Below, in pieces: positions 42,668 to 52,706 of a DNA stretch of 64,000 nt. This DNA is from Pseudomonas kermanshahensis (GTDB lineage Bacteria; Pseudomonadota; Gammaproteobacteria; Pseudomonadales; Pseudomonadaceae). The notes beneath the pieces are model-generated. The model was not told where the DNA came from. It worked only from the letters and a program-made list of their open reading frames with translations, and did no database searches. Each line of letters begins with the position of its first letter. Within the stretch, counting starts at the first letter, position 1. The stretch is from assembly GCF_014269205.2 (NCBI RefSeq), contig NZ_JABWRY020000001.1:1798001-1862000 (forward strand), written 5' to 3'. Made by a program: the position numbers and the translations under genes.

Positions 42668-45583
42668 ATGACCCAGGAATCCCGCCTGGCGGTAACGATC
42701 GACTCGCGGGGCGCAAAGCGCAATGCGGACGACCTGACAACATCCCTTGAGCGCATGGAAAAGGCTGGCGACGCAGCTGCCACCGCAGCAGATGGCGTGA
42801 GCAGTAGTCTTGATGATCAGCGGAAAGAGCTAGCCCAGCTGCTGGGCCAGATAAACCCAACGGTTGCTGCCTTGGGTCGTCTCGACGATATGCAGGAAAA
42901 GCTGGCGAAGCTGAAGAAGGCTGGCGTGGTCGAGAGCGACACGTTCGTCGAGTACACCCAGCGCATCAATACGATGCGAGAGGCTCTCGGTGAAACGACG
43001 ACCACCATGAACAAGGCCGGCATGTCAGCCAAGGCATACCAGGCAGCCCTGCGCGGGGTTCCTGCCCAGTTTACCGATATCGCGGTCAGCCTTCAGGGCG
43101 GTCAAGCACCGCTTACGGTCTTCCTGCAGCAGGGCGGCCAGCTCAAGGATATGTTTGGCGGCGTTCTTCCAGCCGCCAAGGCTCTTGGTGGTTATGTCCT
43201 TGGCCTGGTGAATCCGTTCACAGTGGCGGCCGCAGCAGCCGGAACGCTGGCCTTGGCCTACTACAAGGGCTCCGAGGAGTCGGATCGGCTTACCGATGCG
43301 ATTATCCGAAACGGAAACGCTGCTGGCACCAGCTACAGCGAACTGGCAGGGCTTGCAGAACAGGTCGCTGCTACAGGCACGACGGTTGGTGCGGCATCGG
43401 AGGTTCTCGAACAGCTTGCCGGGGCCGGTAACGCCCTTACCCCGATGTATGCGCAGATCACCAAGGCATCACTGGCCTGGTCGAAGCAGACCGGGGAAGA
43501 CGTTACGAAGGTGGTCCATTCCTTCAATGAGATCGCTAAAGGTCCAGTTGAGGCGGTGAAGAAGCTCGATGCAGAGCTCAACTTCCTTACTGCAAGCCAG
43601 TACGCGAACATCATCTCCCTGGAAAAGCAGGGGAAAACAATTGATGCCGCCAGGGCGGCTACCGATCTTTATGCCACGGCATTGAGCACCAGATCGGCAG
43701 AGATGGAGAGCAATCTCGGCTCGCTCGAATCAGCCTGGCAATCCCTGGGCAGCTTCGCCAAGAAAGCCTGGGACGCGATGCTTGATGTCGGCCGGAAGAC
43801 AACTCCCGAGCAGGAGTTGGCTGACGTCTATAACCAGATCGCCGAAGCGCGCAAGTCCATCAGCAAATATGGGACTGCCGCGAGCAGCCTGATGGGCGTA
43901 AACCCTGACAGCCTAAAGGCGCTCGAAAAGCGAGCGACTGAGCTGCAAGGTCGTATTGCCGACGAAGCCTGGAAGGCGTGGGAAGGGAATACCAACAGGT
44001 TTGTTCAAGACGCCGGCAAAAAAGGCGTGGACCTGATCAACTCGACGTTCACTGCCGCGCAAACCCAGACCCAGAAGCTGCAGAAACAGCTGGAGGATCT
44101 CGACAAGGCCCGTGCCGATGCGATGGCGGCGGGCGGCTTCAATTCTGAGCAAGAAACAAAATACGCCACAGCCCGGAAGAACATCGAGCAGGAAATCGCG
44201 GACATCAAAACCCGGGAGGCGAAGAAGAACGCTCCGAAGAACGTCAACCGTGGCGTGGCCGAGGCGGAAAACACCTTCGCCCGCCTATACGGCCAGTACG
44301 ACCCAGCAGCCCAGGCCGCCCGGGCGCTGACCAAGGAACAGGGCCAGCTAGATCTGGCGCTGAGCAAGGGCAAGATCACCCAGGAGGAATACAGCAAGGC
44401 GCTGGCCCAGGCCTCGATCAACTACGCATCAGCCCTGAAAGGAGCACAGGGCCTGACCGCCGTCGAGCAGTACCGTGCCCAGTTGCAACGCCAGCTGGTG
44501 AACGAGCAGTCACAGTACCAGCTTGATGCCGCCAGCATTGGCATGGGCGACCTGCAGGCTTCGCGCATGCAGCAGCGACTGAACCTGGAGATGCAGACCA
44601 ACGACCGCTTGCTGCAGCTGCAGACCGAACTGGCCAACGCCACGGACGAGAAGCAGCGCCAGGCGCTCCAAGGGCAGATCGACGCAATCAACGAGTTCCT
44701 ACCGCAGCAGCTTGCAGCGATGCAGGCAGGCTGGGCGCAGATGGATCAGGCCATGCTCAACCCTATCAACGGGTGGACGGCTGCCGTGCAGAACTTCGGA
44801 AACCAGGCGCGCGACATCGCCGGGCAGACTCAGTCGATCTTCTCCAGCGCGTTCAACAACATCTCCACCGACATCACCGACGCGATCATGTCCGGGCAGC
44901 TGTCGTTCAGCAACCTGGGTGACATCGCCGGTAACGTGGTGCGCGATATCCTCGCGGGCTTTGTGAAGATGGGTGTGCAGATGGCGCTGAATGCTGCGCT
45001 GAACGCCACTCTCGGCACCGCTGCGGCCGGCCAGAGCATGATCCTGGCGGGTACCACGGCCACGGCCTGGGCACCGGCGGCGGCGATGGCATCCCTTGCA
45101 ACGCTGGGCGCCAACTCCGTGCCAGCGGCGGCAGCGCTGACCTCGACCACTGCTCTGGCATCCAGCTTGGCTGTAATCCCGGGGTTCGCTACTGGTGGCT
45201 ATGTGTCAGGCGCCGGTACCGGCACCTCCGACAGCATCATGGCCCGCCTGAGCGACGGGGAGTTCGTGGTGAATGCAGCGGCCACCAAGCGCAACCGGGC
45301 GCTACTGGAGGCGATCAACTCGAACGAGCGGGTATCGGTGGCTGGTGGTGGCGGTTCGGTTGTTTCGACGCAATCGTCCGGCAGTACCCAGGCGCCCGTG
45401 GCCGCCCAGCCAAAAGTCACCGTCAACCTGATCGAAGACAGGTCCCGTGCCGGCACTGTTGATCAGCGCACCGGTGACGACGGCCAGCTGCAGATTGACG
45501 CCTTCGTGGCTGACATCTGGGGCGGGGGCGAGCGGGCCCAGGCCATCGAAGCAGCCTACGGGCTTTCGCGCAACCCAACGTAG
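42668..45583 (+). CDS. Tail tape measure protein
   Basis: 971 residues, by far the longest tail shaft gene, rich in Ala and Gln with long helical stretches. Lambda H-type N-terminal region (YQAALRGVPAQFTDIAVSLQ, about 122-141) and hydrophobic segments (about 178-200, 750-840) are visible. Its length sets tail length, here by rule of thumb near 150 nm. Confidence 0.93.
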   Translation: MTQESRLAVTIDSRGAKRNADDLTTSLERMEKAGDAAATAADGVSSSLDDQRKELAQLLGQINPTVAALGRLDDMQEKLAKLKKAGVVESDTFVEYTQRINTMREALGETTTTMNKAGMSAKAYQAALRGVPAQFTDIAVSLQGGQAPLTVFLQQGGQLKDMFGGVLPAAKALGGYVLGLVNPFTVAAAAAGTLALAYYKGSEESDRLTDAIIRNGNAAGTSYSELAGLAEQVAATGTTVGAASEVLEQLAGAGNALTPMYAQITKASLAWSKQTGEDVTKVVHSFNEIAKGPVEAVKKLDAELNFLTASQYANIISLEKQGKTIDAARAATDLYATALSTRSAEMESNLGSLESAWQSLGSFAKKAWDAMLDVGRKTTPEQELADVYNQIAEARKSISKYGTAASSLMGVNPDSLKALEKRATELQGRIADEAWKAWEGNTNRFVQDAGKKGVDLINSTFTAAQTQTQKLQKQLEDLDKARADAMAAGGFNSEQETKYATARKNIEQEIADIKTREAKKNAPKNVNRGVAEAENTFARLYGQYDPAAQAARALTKEQGQLDLALSKGKITQEEYSKALAQASINYASALKGAQGLTAVEQYRAQLQRQLVNEQSQYQLDAASIGMGDLQASRMQQRLNLEMQTNDRLLQLQTELANATDEKQRQALQGQIDAINEFLPQQLAAMQAGWAQMDQAMLNPINGWTAAVQNFGNQARDIAGQTQSIFSSAFNNISTDITDAIMSGQLSFSNLGDIAGNVVRDILAGFVKMGVQMALNAALNATLGTAAAGQSMILAGTTATAWAPAAAMASLATLGANSVPAAAALTSTTALASSLAVIPGFATGGYVSGAGTGTSDSIMARLSDGEFVVNAAATKRNRALLEAINSNERVSVAGGGGSVVSTQSSGSTQAPVAAQPKVTVNLIEDRSRAGTVDQRTGDDGQLQIDAFVADIWGGGERAQAIEAAYGLSRNPT

Positions 45584-45592
45584 GTAGATCCC

Positions 45593-45736
45593 ATGACCAC
45601 CGAAACCGACGAGGCCGACAGCGGGGCGGGCGCAACCGTGCCCGACCCCGTTGTTCCAACTGATGAGAAAGAGCTTCTGCTGCAAAGGCGGCTCGCCCGC
45701 ATCGAGGAAGCGCTGGGCCTCAGCCCTCTCACCTAA
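45593..45736 (+). CDS. Very small tail-region protein (47 aa)
   Basis: 47 residues, acidic and polar first half (MTTETDEADSGAGATVPDP), then one helix (KELLLQRRLARIEEALG). It lies 9 bp after the tape-measure gene and 16 bp before the next. Short genes here are common in siphoviruses. No function known. Confidence 0.6.
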   Translation: MTTETDEADSGAGATVPDPVVPTDEKELLLQRRLARIEEALGLSPLT

Positions 45737-45752
45737 AAATCAGGAGATTCAC

Positions 45753-46151
45753 ATGGAACAGCAAGTAGTTGCAGAAGCAAAATTCCCGGCTGGCCGGGCG
45801 AAGTCATTCCTCCTGGATCATGACTGGGTCGAGATAACCCGCGGCGAGCCGGTCGACTTGGCTGACTTCGATTTGGGCGTGTGCTTCCAGTGCGGGCTGG
45901 CAACCATCACCCGAGACGGAGCGATTCTCCCGGCGACCTCAGAGGTCGAAGTTCAGGTGAAGCGCGAAGGCGAAGGGTGGGTCGATGTGTTCAAGAATGC
46001 ATGGACCTTGGGTTCTCTCGACACCCACGAGGACGAGATCAAAGTTCCTGGCGAAGGCATGGTTCTGATTCGCGCAAGGAAATCTGCGCAACTAACCAGC
46101 GATGTACGCGACGATGTAGCCCTGGTGGCCAGGCGCCGAGCATCAGCCTGA
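45753..46151 (+). CDS. Hypothetical tail-region protein (132 aa)
   Basis: 132 residues from the ATG at 45753, with AGGAG. Beta-rich, soluble, one CxxC (VCFQCGLATI, about 49-52). No family recognised. It ends just before the opposite-strand gene at 46167. Confidence 0.65.
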   Translation: MEQQVVAEAKFPAGRAKSFLLDHDWVEITRGEPVDLADFDLGVCFQCGLATITRDGAILPATSEVEVQVKREGEGWVDVFKNAWTLGSLDTHEDEIKVPGEGMVLIRARKSAQLTSDVRDDVALVARRRASA

Positions 46152-46166
46152 CGCCTGGCCATCCTG

Positions 46167-46373
46167 TCACTCAGGCTTTCGGTTGGCCGGGCTCTCCTCG
46201 TTCAGCTGCTGCAAGTCCATCAGGATGATGTCCAGGGTGGCCCCAAGCTTGGAAAGCGCATCATGCAGCAGTATTTGGCTGCGCTGATCAGTTATCGGGG
46301 TTCTCCCGTACTCATTGAGCAAAGACTTGAACTTCTTAAGCTCATCCTTGGCGACGTTATGTCGTCCGATCAT
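46167..46373 (-). CDS. Opposite-strand moron in the tail operon (68 aa)
   Basis: 68 residues from the ATG at 46373, six bases after AAGGAG. Helical and charged (AKDELKKFKSLLNEYG). Leftward among rightward tail genes, with a 115-bp divergent gap holding a palindrome, so it has its own promoter and may be expressed in the lysogen. No family recognised. Confidence 0.68.
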   Translation of the reverse strand: MIGRHNVAKDELKKFKSLLNEYGRTPITDQRSQILLHDALSKLGATLDIILMDLQQLNEESPANRKPE

Positions 46374-46457
46374 GTTTCTCTCCTTATTCACCTATGAAAC
46401 CCCACTTCCCTTGCTGGGCCCTCACGCCCAGGAAGCGGAGGCGGTCGAGCATAGGTC

Positions 46458-46480
46458 AGATAGCTGTCACATTGCTATCT
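46458..46480. promoter_or_regulatory. Palindrome in the divergent gap, possible operator
   Basis: AGATAGC (46458-46464) and GCTATCT (46474-46480) are perfect inverted 7-mers, 9 bp apart, upstream of both the leftward moron and the rightward tail gene. No T run follows, so an operator fits better than a terminator. Confidence 0.55.
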
Positions 46481-46507
46481 AGGCCATGCCCTTGACGAGG
46501 AATGGCA

Positions 46508-46978
46508 ATGATTCAATACCCGGCAGAATTGCCACTTCCTCTGCAGGAGGGGTATGGCCTGAGCACGGTTGATCCGATGCGGGCAACCCAGATGACCACT
46601 GGGCGCACGCGGTACCGGGTCAGGCACAGGTATGTGCCGACTGAGGTGAAGGTCAACTTCAACTTCAGCCAGGAAGAGGCGGCGCTGTTTGAGGGCTGGT
46701 ACGTATGGGCCATCAACAACGGCTTTGAATGGTTCGAGATGCAGCTGCAGACGCCGCTGGGTCTAAAAACCTACCAGGCGCACTTCAAGGGCATTTACCA
46801 AGGCCCCGACTTGACGCAGATAACCCGCTGGCGGTACTCGGCGGTCCTGCAGCTCAAAGAGCGCCCGGTCTACACCGAGGACCAGTACCTCGGCGCCTAC
46901 CTGGGCATGCCGCTGGATCAGTTCAACGGTAACCTTCAATCCATCCTTGAGAAATGGCACACGGAGTACTTCGGATGA
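46508..46978 (+). CDS. Minor tail protein (lambda M position, 156 aa)
   Basis: Start at 46508 (GAGG about eight bases upstream; 46502 also possible). 156 residues with an aromatic, beta-rich core (WYVWAINNGFEWFEMQL). First gene after tape measure and accessory genes, as lambda M. Overlaps the next gene by 4 bp. Confidence 0.75.
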   Translation: MIQYPAELPLPLQEGYGLSTVDPMRATQMTTGRTRYRVRHRYVPTEVKVNFNFSQEEAALFEGWYVWAINNGFEWFEMQLQTPLGLKTYQAHFKGIYQGPDLTQITRWRYSAVLQLKERPVYTEDQYLGAYLGMPLDQFNGNLQSILEKWHTEYFG

Positions 46979-47454
46979 GCCTGATCGAAGAGTGTTACGC
47001 CTCGGGCCGTGGTGAGCTTGTCGACACGATCGAGGCGCGGAAGGAGGGCGGAACAGTCTCGCACTGCTACTGCTCTGGCTGGGAAGACCGGGTGTGCACG
47101 ACCGAGGATGGCCGCACGCTGACCTTCGTCGCAATGGCCATGGACCTGGCCCTGCCCAAGAACGACAACAGCGCGTTCCAGAACCTGGTGCTGGGCCTGG
47201 ACAACGTCACGGGCGAGGTGCAGGAGGTCGTTGAGGAAGCCAAGGCAGCCGATGACCGCTTTATTATCACCTTTCGGCGCTACCTGGCCGAAGACCTGAC
47301 GTTCCCGCAAGAGCGGTACCGCATGACGCTGCTCAGCCGGGAATATGAAGACGACGTGGCCAAGCTCACCGCCGGATTCTTCGACCTGCTCAACACCAAC
47401 GGTCTGCGCACCGTGCTGACCACCACCCTGGCACCTGGCCTCAAGTACCTCTAA
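46975..47454 (+). CDS. Minor tail protein, DUF1833 (lambda L position)
   Basis: 159 residues. FVAMAMDLALPKND, NLVLGLDNVTGEV and the LNTNGLRTVLTTT end match DUF1833. In the position of lambda L at the distal tail. Start fixed by the ATGA overlap. Confidence 0.8.
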   Translation: MSLIEECYASGRGELVDTIEARKEGGTVSHCYCSGWEDRVCTTEDGRTLTFVAMAMDLALPKNDNSAFQNLVLGLDNVTGEVQEVVEEAKAADDRFIITFRRYLAEDLTFPQERYRMTLLSREYEDDVAKLTAGFFDLLNTNGLRTVLTTTLAPGLKYL

Positions 47455-47456
47455 CC

Positions 47457-47834
47457 ATGATCGAAAAATTCATGCGCGCCCCGTATCGCGAGGGTGCACG
47501 GGGGCCTATTGCCTTCGATTGCTGGGGGTTGTGCATTGCCGTGCGCCATGAGGTGTTCGGCCTGCCGCTGCTGCCCAGCCTCGGCGCCGTGGGCAAGAAC
47601 AAGCTCAGGGCCAACACCGCCGCCTACCACGACCTGCGCCAGGGCATGGAGGAATGCGCGCCGGAGCCTGGCGCCATTGCCGCCGTGTTCCGGGGCGCGC
47701 TGTGCCTACACGTCGGCGTGGTGGTGGAAAGCGAGGGCCGGCTGAAGGTGCTGGACACAAACCCCGGCGGCGCATGCCTCCGGACGACTGGCGAGTTCGA
47801 AGCCGCTCACCCGAGGGTGGTGTATTACCGATGA
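47457..47834 (+). CDS. NlpC/P60-like tail tip hydrolase (lambda K-like)
   Basis: 125 residues. Cys22 in FDCWGL and His85 in LHVGVVV are the expected catalytic pair of an NlpC/P60 peptidase; a polar residue follows near 102. It lacks the extra N-terminal domain of lambda K. It may open the peptide part of peptidoglycan during entry. Confidence 0.85.
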   Translation: MIEKFMRAPYREGARGPIAFDCWGLCIAVRHEVFGLPLLPSLGAVGKNKLRANTAAYHDLRQGMEECAPEPGAIAAVFRGALCLHVGVVVESEGRLKVLDTNPGGACLRTTGEFEAAHPRVVYYR

Positions 47835-50800
47835 TCGAATTTTATCCGAACAAGCTGAGCAACACGGCTCCACTCGGCACGTGGAAGACCGACCGCCGTA
47901 TGACGATCGAGGAGTGGCTGAAGAGCCAGGCCCAGTCGTACGAGCGCCGGGAAAGCCCGCCATTCAGCGTGGTGCTGAATGACGAGATCATCGGCCATCA
48001 CCTATGGCACAAGGTGAAGTTCAAGCCGTCCGACCTGCTGCAGATCTACCGAGAGCCAAAAGGTCTTGAGCAGGCTTTCATGGCGGTTACCCTATTCGCA
48101 GGGGTTAAGGCGGTCTCCAAGCTGCTCACGCCCAAGATGCCCGGCATGCCATCCAGCGCCGGCACCCAGCAGGGCGATCCACTGACCGAGGCCAGCGCCA
48201 AGGGCAACAAGGTCAAGCTGGGCGAGCCAGTTCGCCAGATCGCAGGGCACCAGCGGGTCTATCCGTCTTACCTGACCCAGCCCCGCCGGGCGCATGTCGC
48301 GCCGCGTGATCAGCGCGTGGAAATGCTGCTGTACATCGGCGAAGGCGAGTACGAGGTACCGCTGGCTAAGGTCAAGGTTGGCGAAACCCCGCTGATATCC
48401 CTGGGGTCCGATGCAACCTTCACGATTTACCCGCCAGGTGCTGATCTGTCGGGCGACCCAGCCCACATCAACTGGTTCAACGTTCCTGAGGTAGGGGCAA
48501 GCTCCAGCGGTTCGGCCGGCCTGGAACTGACCATGGCCACCGACCTCACCAGGTCGGCCACGGCTTCGGCGTACCAGTTCGTCGGCGATACGATCAGCGT
48601 GCCGGCCGGCTCAGGCCAGTTCCCGGCCGACTGGTCGAACGGCATCATCGTTCGGGTGCTTGCGCCGTATACCTACACGGTGATCGACGGTGGCGCAGGC
48701 CGCGACATCATCCGTGGCCCGCTGGAGATGCTGAATCCCACGGCTGGGATGCTCATTGAGGTGGCCGGGGCGAACGCTGGCCTGTACGTCGTGCACAGCT
48801 ACACGCCTTACAGCCCGGCTGTACCTGCCGACCCGGGCACGGCATCTACGCTAACCGGCTCTGCGGCTCCGAGCCGCTACGATTTCAACGTGACGCCGCT
48901 CAGCTTCAGCCTGGCGCGCGGCAGTTCGACCTACCCGGTGACGCTGAATACGGCGACCACCGACCTGGCCGGGCTGGTGACTGCGCTGAATGCCCAACTG
49001 AGTGGTTCGCCTATCCAGGCGCAGCAGAGCAGCGGGCGCGTGCGGTTTGTCGAACTGACCCCGTTCACCGGGCAGGGCATCACCGCCACCGGCGCATCCA
49101 CAATCCTGGGGTCTTCCCCGGTCGGTGCCACAGGCACAGCCACCACCAGCGGCACGCCTGAGCAGCCTGCCGAGATGACCCTGAACTATGACGGCGGCTC
49201 GCCGGTGGTTGGCCTTGCCCTGGGGCAGGGGCTGGCCACGATTGGCCCCCGCGGCCTGCGCTACAGGATCACCGCCTACAGCACGAACCTGCTGGCGGTC
49301 GAGCGCCTCTCATCGTCCGGCGCGACCGATGCAGGCTGGCCTGGCTTCAACGCCATGCAAACGGTCAATGGCCTGATCACGCTGGACGCCTCCAACCTGC
49401 AGGGTGGGTATCGAGGGCCGTTTGCCTGCTGCCCGGCCAACGAGAAGGTGACCGAGCTTGAATGGTCGATCACCTACGCCAATGGCCTGTGCGGCATCGG
49501 CCGGGAAGGGCAGATTTACGAGATTCCGACCTACTACGTGTTCGAGTACCGCGACATTGACGTGGCGGGTGCGTGGACTGAGCTCGAGCAAGTGAACTGG
49601 GGGGGCTCCCTGGATGCTCAGGGGTTCACCGTCAGGATTTCGCTTCCCTACGCGATGCGCGCCGAGGCCAGGGTGCGGAAGCTCTACAAGGACCGGCCGG
49701 GCCGAATCAACGACGAGGCCCGAGACGACGCCACCTGGACCGACCTGCGGGGGCGCATGCAGAACTCGCCAACCAGCTATCCAGGTTTGACGGTGATGAC
49801 CTGCAACATCAGGGGCGGCGACCGTCTCTCTGCCCAGTCCGAAAGCCAAGTAAGCGCAGAGGCAACCCGCATCCTACCGCTGATGGAAGGCGGTACCGGG
49901 CCAACCCGCGACATCGTGCCCTGGTGCATCTACCAGCTGAAGCAGCGCGGCTATACGAACGACGACCTAGACCTGCCCGAGTGGCAGGCCTTCCACAACA
50001 CCTGTGTTGCCCGGGGTGACACCTACGACGAGACGCTGGAGTCGACGATCACCGTCAAGGACATGATCAACAACGCGCTGGCGTGCGGGTTCGGGGAGCT
50101 GGTGACCTTCCGGGGCCTGTTACGCCCGGTTCGAGACAGTGCCCGGGCCGCGTTCGACGTTACCTACGGCCCGAAAACGCAGACCTACTCGCCACAGAAT
50201 ATGACCAAGATGCTCAAGATCAGCGGCGCCATGCCGTCGATCAACGACTTCGATGGGGTGGATGTGGAGTTCTTCTCGCGCACCACCTGGGCGTGGGAAA
50301 CGGTCGAGTGCCGGTGGCCAGGTGACCTCGGCACCAAGGTCGAGAAGATCAAGATGCCTGGCATCAGCGACAGGACCAGGGCCTACCGTATCGGCATGCG
50401 CCGGCGTGGCCACCAGAAGTTCAGGACCGACATCTACACCTGGGAAACCGAGATGGACGGCAGCAACAGCGGCTACCTGAGCTTTGCAGCCGTTGCCGAT
50501 GACTCTCCAAAGCGGTGCCAGAGCGCGATTCTGCTGGGCATCGAGGTGGCCGGGTCAGGAACGCTGTTGGCCTCATCGGAGCCGCTGGACTTCAGTGCCG
50601 GCGGCGAGCACCGGGTCGGCGTGCGCAGACTGGACGGCACTCTTTCCGGGCCGTGGACTGCCACGCAGGTGGATCAGTGCACGGTGCGGGTAGATGCGCT
50701 GGACTTCACGCCAGAGGTGGATGGATCGCTGGAACCTCCGCACATCCTGTTCGGCCCGGCCTCGCGCTGGGCCTACCCGGTGCTGATCACCAGTTCCGAC

Positions 50801-50884
50801 CCAGCCAACGGCAACACGGCGATGAAGGGGATGCCTTACGACGCCAGGGTTTACACCTACGACGACCAGTTCCCGCCGGCATGA
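47831..50884 (+). CDS. Tail tip / host specificity protein (J-like)
   Basis: 1017 residues from the ATG at 47831. An N-terminal ubiquitin-like part with a hydrophobic segment (ITAVTLFAGVK-like, about 80-95) may include the lambda I function, as no separate I gene is present. Then come beta-rich tail-hub domains. It forms the tail tip and probably contacts the host receptor. Ends before a strong terminator. Confidence 0.83.
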   Translation: MIEFYPNKLSNTAPLGTWKTDRRMTIEEWLKSQAQSYERRESPPFSVVLNDEIIGHHLWHKVKFKPSDLLQIYREPKGLEQAFMAVTLFAGVKAVSKLLTPKMPGMPSSAGTQQGDPLTEASAKGNKVKLGEPVRQIAGHQRVYPSYLTQPRRAHVAPRDQRVEMLLYIGEGEYEVPLAKVKVGETPLISLGSDATFTIYPPGADLSGDPAHINWFNVPEVGASSSGSAGLELTMATDLTRSATASAYQFVGDTISVPAGSGQFPADWSNGIIVRVLAPYTYTVIDGGAGRDIIRGPLEMLNPTAGMLIEVAGANAGLYVVHSYTPYSPAVPADPGTASTLTGSAAPSRYDFNVTPLSFSLARGSSTYPVTLNTATTDLAGLVTALNAQLSGSPIQAQQSSGRVRFVELTPFTGQGITATGASTILGSSPVGATGTATTSGTPEQPAEMTLNYDGGSPVVGLALGQGLATIGPRGLRYRITAYSTNLLAVERLSSSGATDAGWPGFNAMQTVNGLITLDASNLQGGYRGPFACCPANEKVTELEWSITYANGLCGIGREGQIYEIPTYYVFEYRDIDVAGAWTELEQVNWGGSLDAQGFTVRISLPYAMRAEARVRKLYKDRPGRINDEARDDATWTDLRGRMQNSPTSYPGLTVMTCNIRGGDRLSAQSESQVSAEATRILPLMEGGTGPTRDIVPWCIYQLKQRGYTNDDLDLPEWQAFHNTCVARGDTYDETLESTITVKDMINNALACGFGELVTFRGLLRPVRDSARAAFDVTYGPKTQTYSPQNMTKMLKISGAMPSINDFDGVDVEFFSRTTWAWETVECRWPGDLGTKVEKIKMPGISDRTRAYRIGMRRRGHQKFRTDIYTWETEMDGSNSGYLSFAAVADDSPKRCQSAILLGIEVAGSGTLLASSEPLDFSAGGEHRVGVRRLDGTLSGPWTATQVDQCTVRVDALDFTPEVDGSLEPPHILFGPASRWAYPVLITSSDPANGNTAMKGMPYDARVYTYDDQFPPA

Positions 50885-50901
50885 CGCCGCAGCAGTTAGC
50901 A

Positions 50902-50925
50902 AGCCCGCCCTGTGCGGGCTTTTTT
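50902..50925 (+). terminator. Terminator after the tail-tip gene
   Basis: AGCCCGC (50902-50908) pairs with GCGGGCT (50914-50920), then a six-T run. The tail-fibre genes that follow may have their own promoter or depend on antitermination. Confidence 0.87.
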
Positions 50926-50939
50926 ATTGAGGAAACAAT

Positions 50940-52691
50940 ATGACCGGCGCAGAGTCGCTTCAGCTCTTCCAGGAGCTTGTGGCCAATGGCAATGAGCTAT
51001 TTCTGTCCGATGAGGACTTTGTCGTTATCAACGGCGTCACCAAGCCGACGCTGAAGAAGATCTACACCGAGTTTCTCGCAAGCAAAAACAGCTACCCGAC
51101 GGTGGCCGATGGGCTCGCCGCAACAAGTGGTACTGGAACCAATAACCGGTTCTTCACCGTTCCAAGTGCCGGAGCCACCTATGAAACGCGTTATCGAAAT
51201 GATGCCGGTGTTGCGGTTCCACTCGGTCGAGTTTCAAGCGCAGATGCGATAGAGGCAATTAATGGGCTCATTGCATCAAACACCAATGAAACGGAATTTG
51301 TAATTGTGACCACGGAAGAAGCTGACAAGGTGGCATCCCTATCTGAGCTGCGACTAACGACGCCAGCCTTTTCGATTGCCAGCGAAAACCCCATCACCTT
51401 CATAGGTGACGAAGAGGGTGGATCGGTTCTGTATGCCGACGACAAGGATTTTCGTCTCGGCCCTCTGGACATGCGTTATACGGACCTGCCCGGGATTTTG
51501 GTGACGACGGAAGAGAACGAAATCCTTCAGGATCTGGGAAACCCAGAGGAAAACACCTCTGAGCAGTCCGTCCCCTTCGAGGGAGGCCTGCTGTTCCACG
51601 ACAAAATCGCGGTACCTGAACAAGGTCAGATGGCAATCCATGTCAGCGAATTGCTGGTGCATCGCGACCGTTTCCAGTCGGTGGTGGCCGCGCTTGATAG
51701 CATGACCACCAGCGCTATCACCGAGGGTAGCGTGCTGCATCTCGAGGGCGGCAAGTTCGGTAGTTCGGCCGCCATCCGGCTTCGCTCGGACGCGGCTCAA
51801 GACACCAGACTGTCGATGCCACTCACGATCCTCAACGTGCCGCAGCAATCGTCTACCCCAGTAAAGGTGCTGGTCATTGGCGACAGCATCATGAACCGTC
51901 AGGGCGGGCAGTTCTTGAAGTTGTACCTGCAGGGCCTGGGTTTCAATCCGACTATGGTCGGCACCCTACGCGGATCCGCCAGCCCGACGAACAACGAGGA
52001 CATGACCGGGGAATACGGCGAGGGCCGCGAAGGTTGGGAAACCGGCGATTTCACCGCTGACATCACTGATCGCCTTCAAATCGTCGAGCCCGGCACTGAA
52101 GCCGCGTACATGGCCATGGGCAAAGTCGAGAAACAGCGCAAGAACCCGTTTGTGCGCGCGGCCACGGGGGCCGACCCAGCCGACATCGTTCGCAACGGGT
52201 ACGTGTTTGATGTCGCCTTCTACCAGTCCAGATTCGGCCTGGAGACGCCAGACGTGGTGGTCAATGCGTTGGGCACCAACAACGTGCGCGACCGTACTGC
52301 GGATGAGATCGGCAGCCAGATCTACGCTGACGACATGCTGATCTACAAGCAGATCCACGCAGCGTGGCCCAATGCTCGGATCGTGCGCTCGCTCCCAGGA
52401 ACAGCGTTCAGCAGCCAGCGCAATGCCCTGTGGGTGACGCACTACGCACCGATGATTCGCTCCATGCGGAAAGCAATTTCGGATTACGCCAGTAGCAAGG
52501 TCTACATGGCTCCGACCTGGACGCACGTCAGCTCCGAGGCAGGCTATCCGCTGGCTACCTCTGCTCCAGACCAGGACGGTTTTATCTCGGGCAACTTCCT
52601 CAACCTCATTCACCCAGAAGGTGCCGGCCGGCATGGCCTGTACGAAGCGCTTGCGGCATACGTCGCGGCCGCAGCACTTCAACTCAACTGA
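50940..52691 (+). CDS. Tail fibre / tailspike with SGNH esterase domain
   Basis: 583 residues. The first 300 are a fibre-like region with a Gly/Ser-rich start. The C-terminal 270 are an SGNH hydrolase: block I GDSIM (Ser316), block III GTNN (445-448) and block V with His558 in NLIHPEG, where Asn replaces the usual Asp of DxxH. It probably removes acetyl groups from O-antigen or capsule during adsorption. Confidence 0.8.
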   Translation: MTGAESLQLFQELVANGNELFLSDEDFVVINGVTKPTLKKIYTEFLASKNSYPTVADGLAATSGTGTNNRFFTVPSAGATYETRYRNDAGVAVPLGRVSSADAIEAINGLIASNTNETEFVIVTTEEADKVASLSELRLTTPAFSIASENPITFIGDEEGGSVLYADDKDFRLGPLDMRYTDLPGILVTTEENEILQDLGNPEENTSEQSVPFEGGLLFHDKIAVPEQGQMAIHVSELLVHRDRFQSVVAALDSMTTSAITEGSVLHLEGGKFGSSAAIRLRSDAAQDTRLSMPLTILNVPQQSSTPVKVLVIGDSIMNRQGGQFLKLYLQGLGFNPTMVGTLRGSASPTNNEDMTGEYGEGREGWETGDFTADITDRLQIVEPGTEAAYMAMGKVEKQRKNPFVRAATGADPADIVRNGYVFDVAFYQSRFGLETPDVVVNALGTNNVRDRTADEIGSQIYADDMLIYKQIHAAWPNARIVRSLPGTAFSSQRNALWVTHYAPMIRSMRKAISDYASSKVYMAPTWTHVSSEAGYPLATSAPDQDGFISGNFLNLIHPEGAGRHGLYEALAAYVAAAALQLN

Positions 52692-52706
52692 TTAAGGAAA
52701 GATTCT

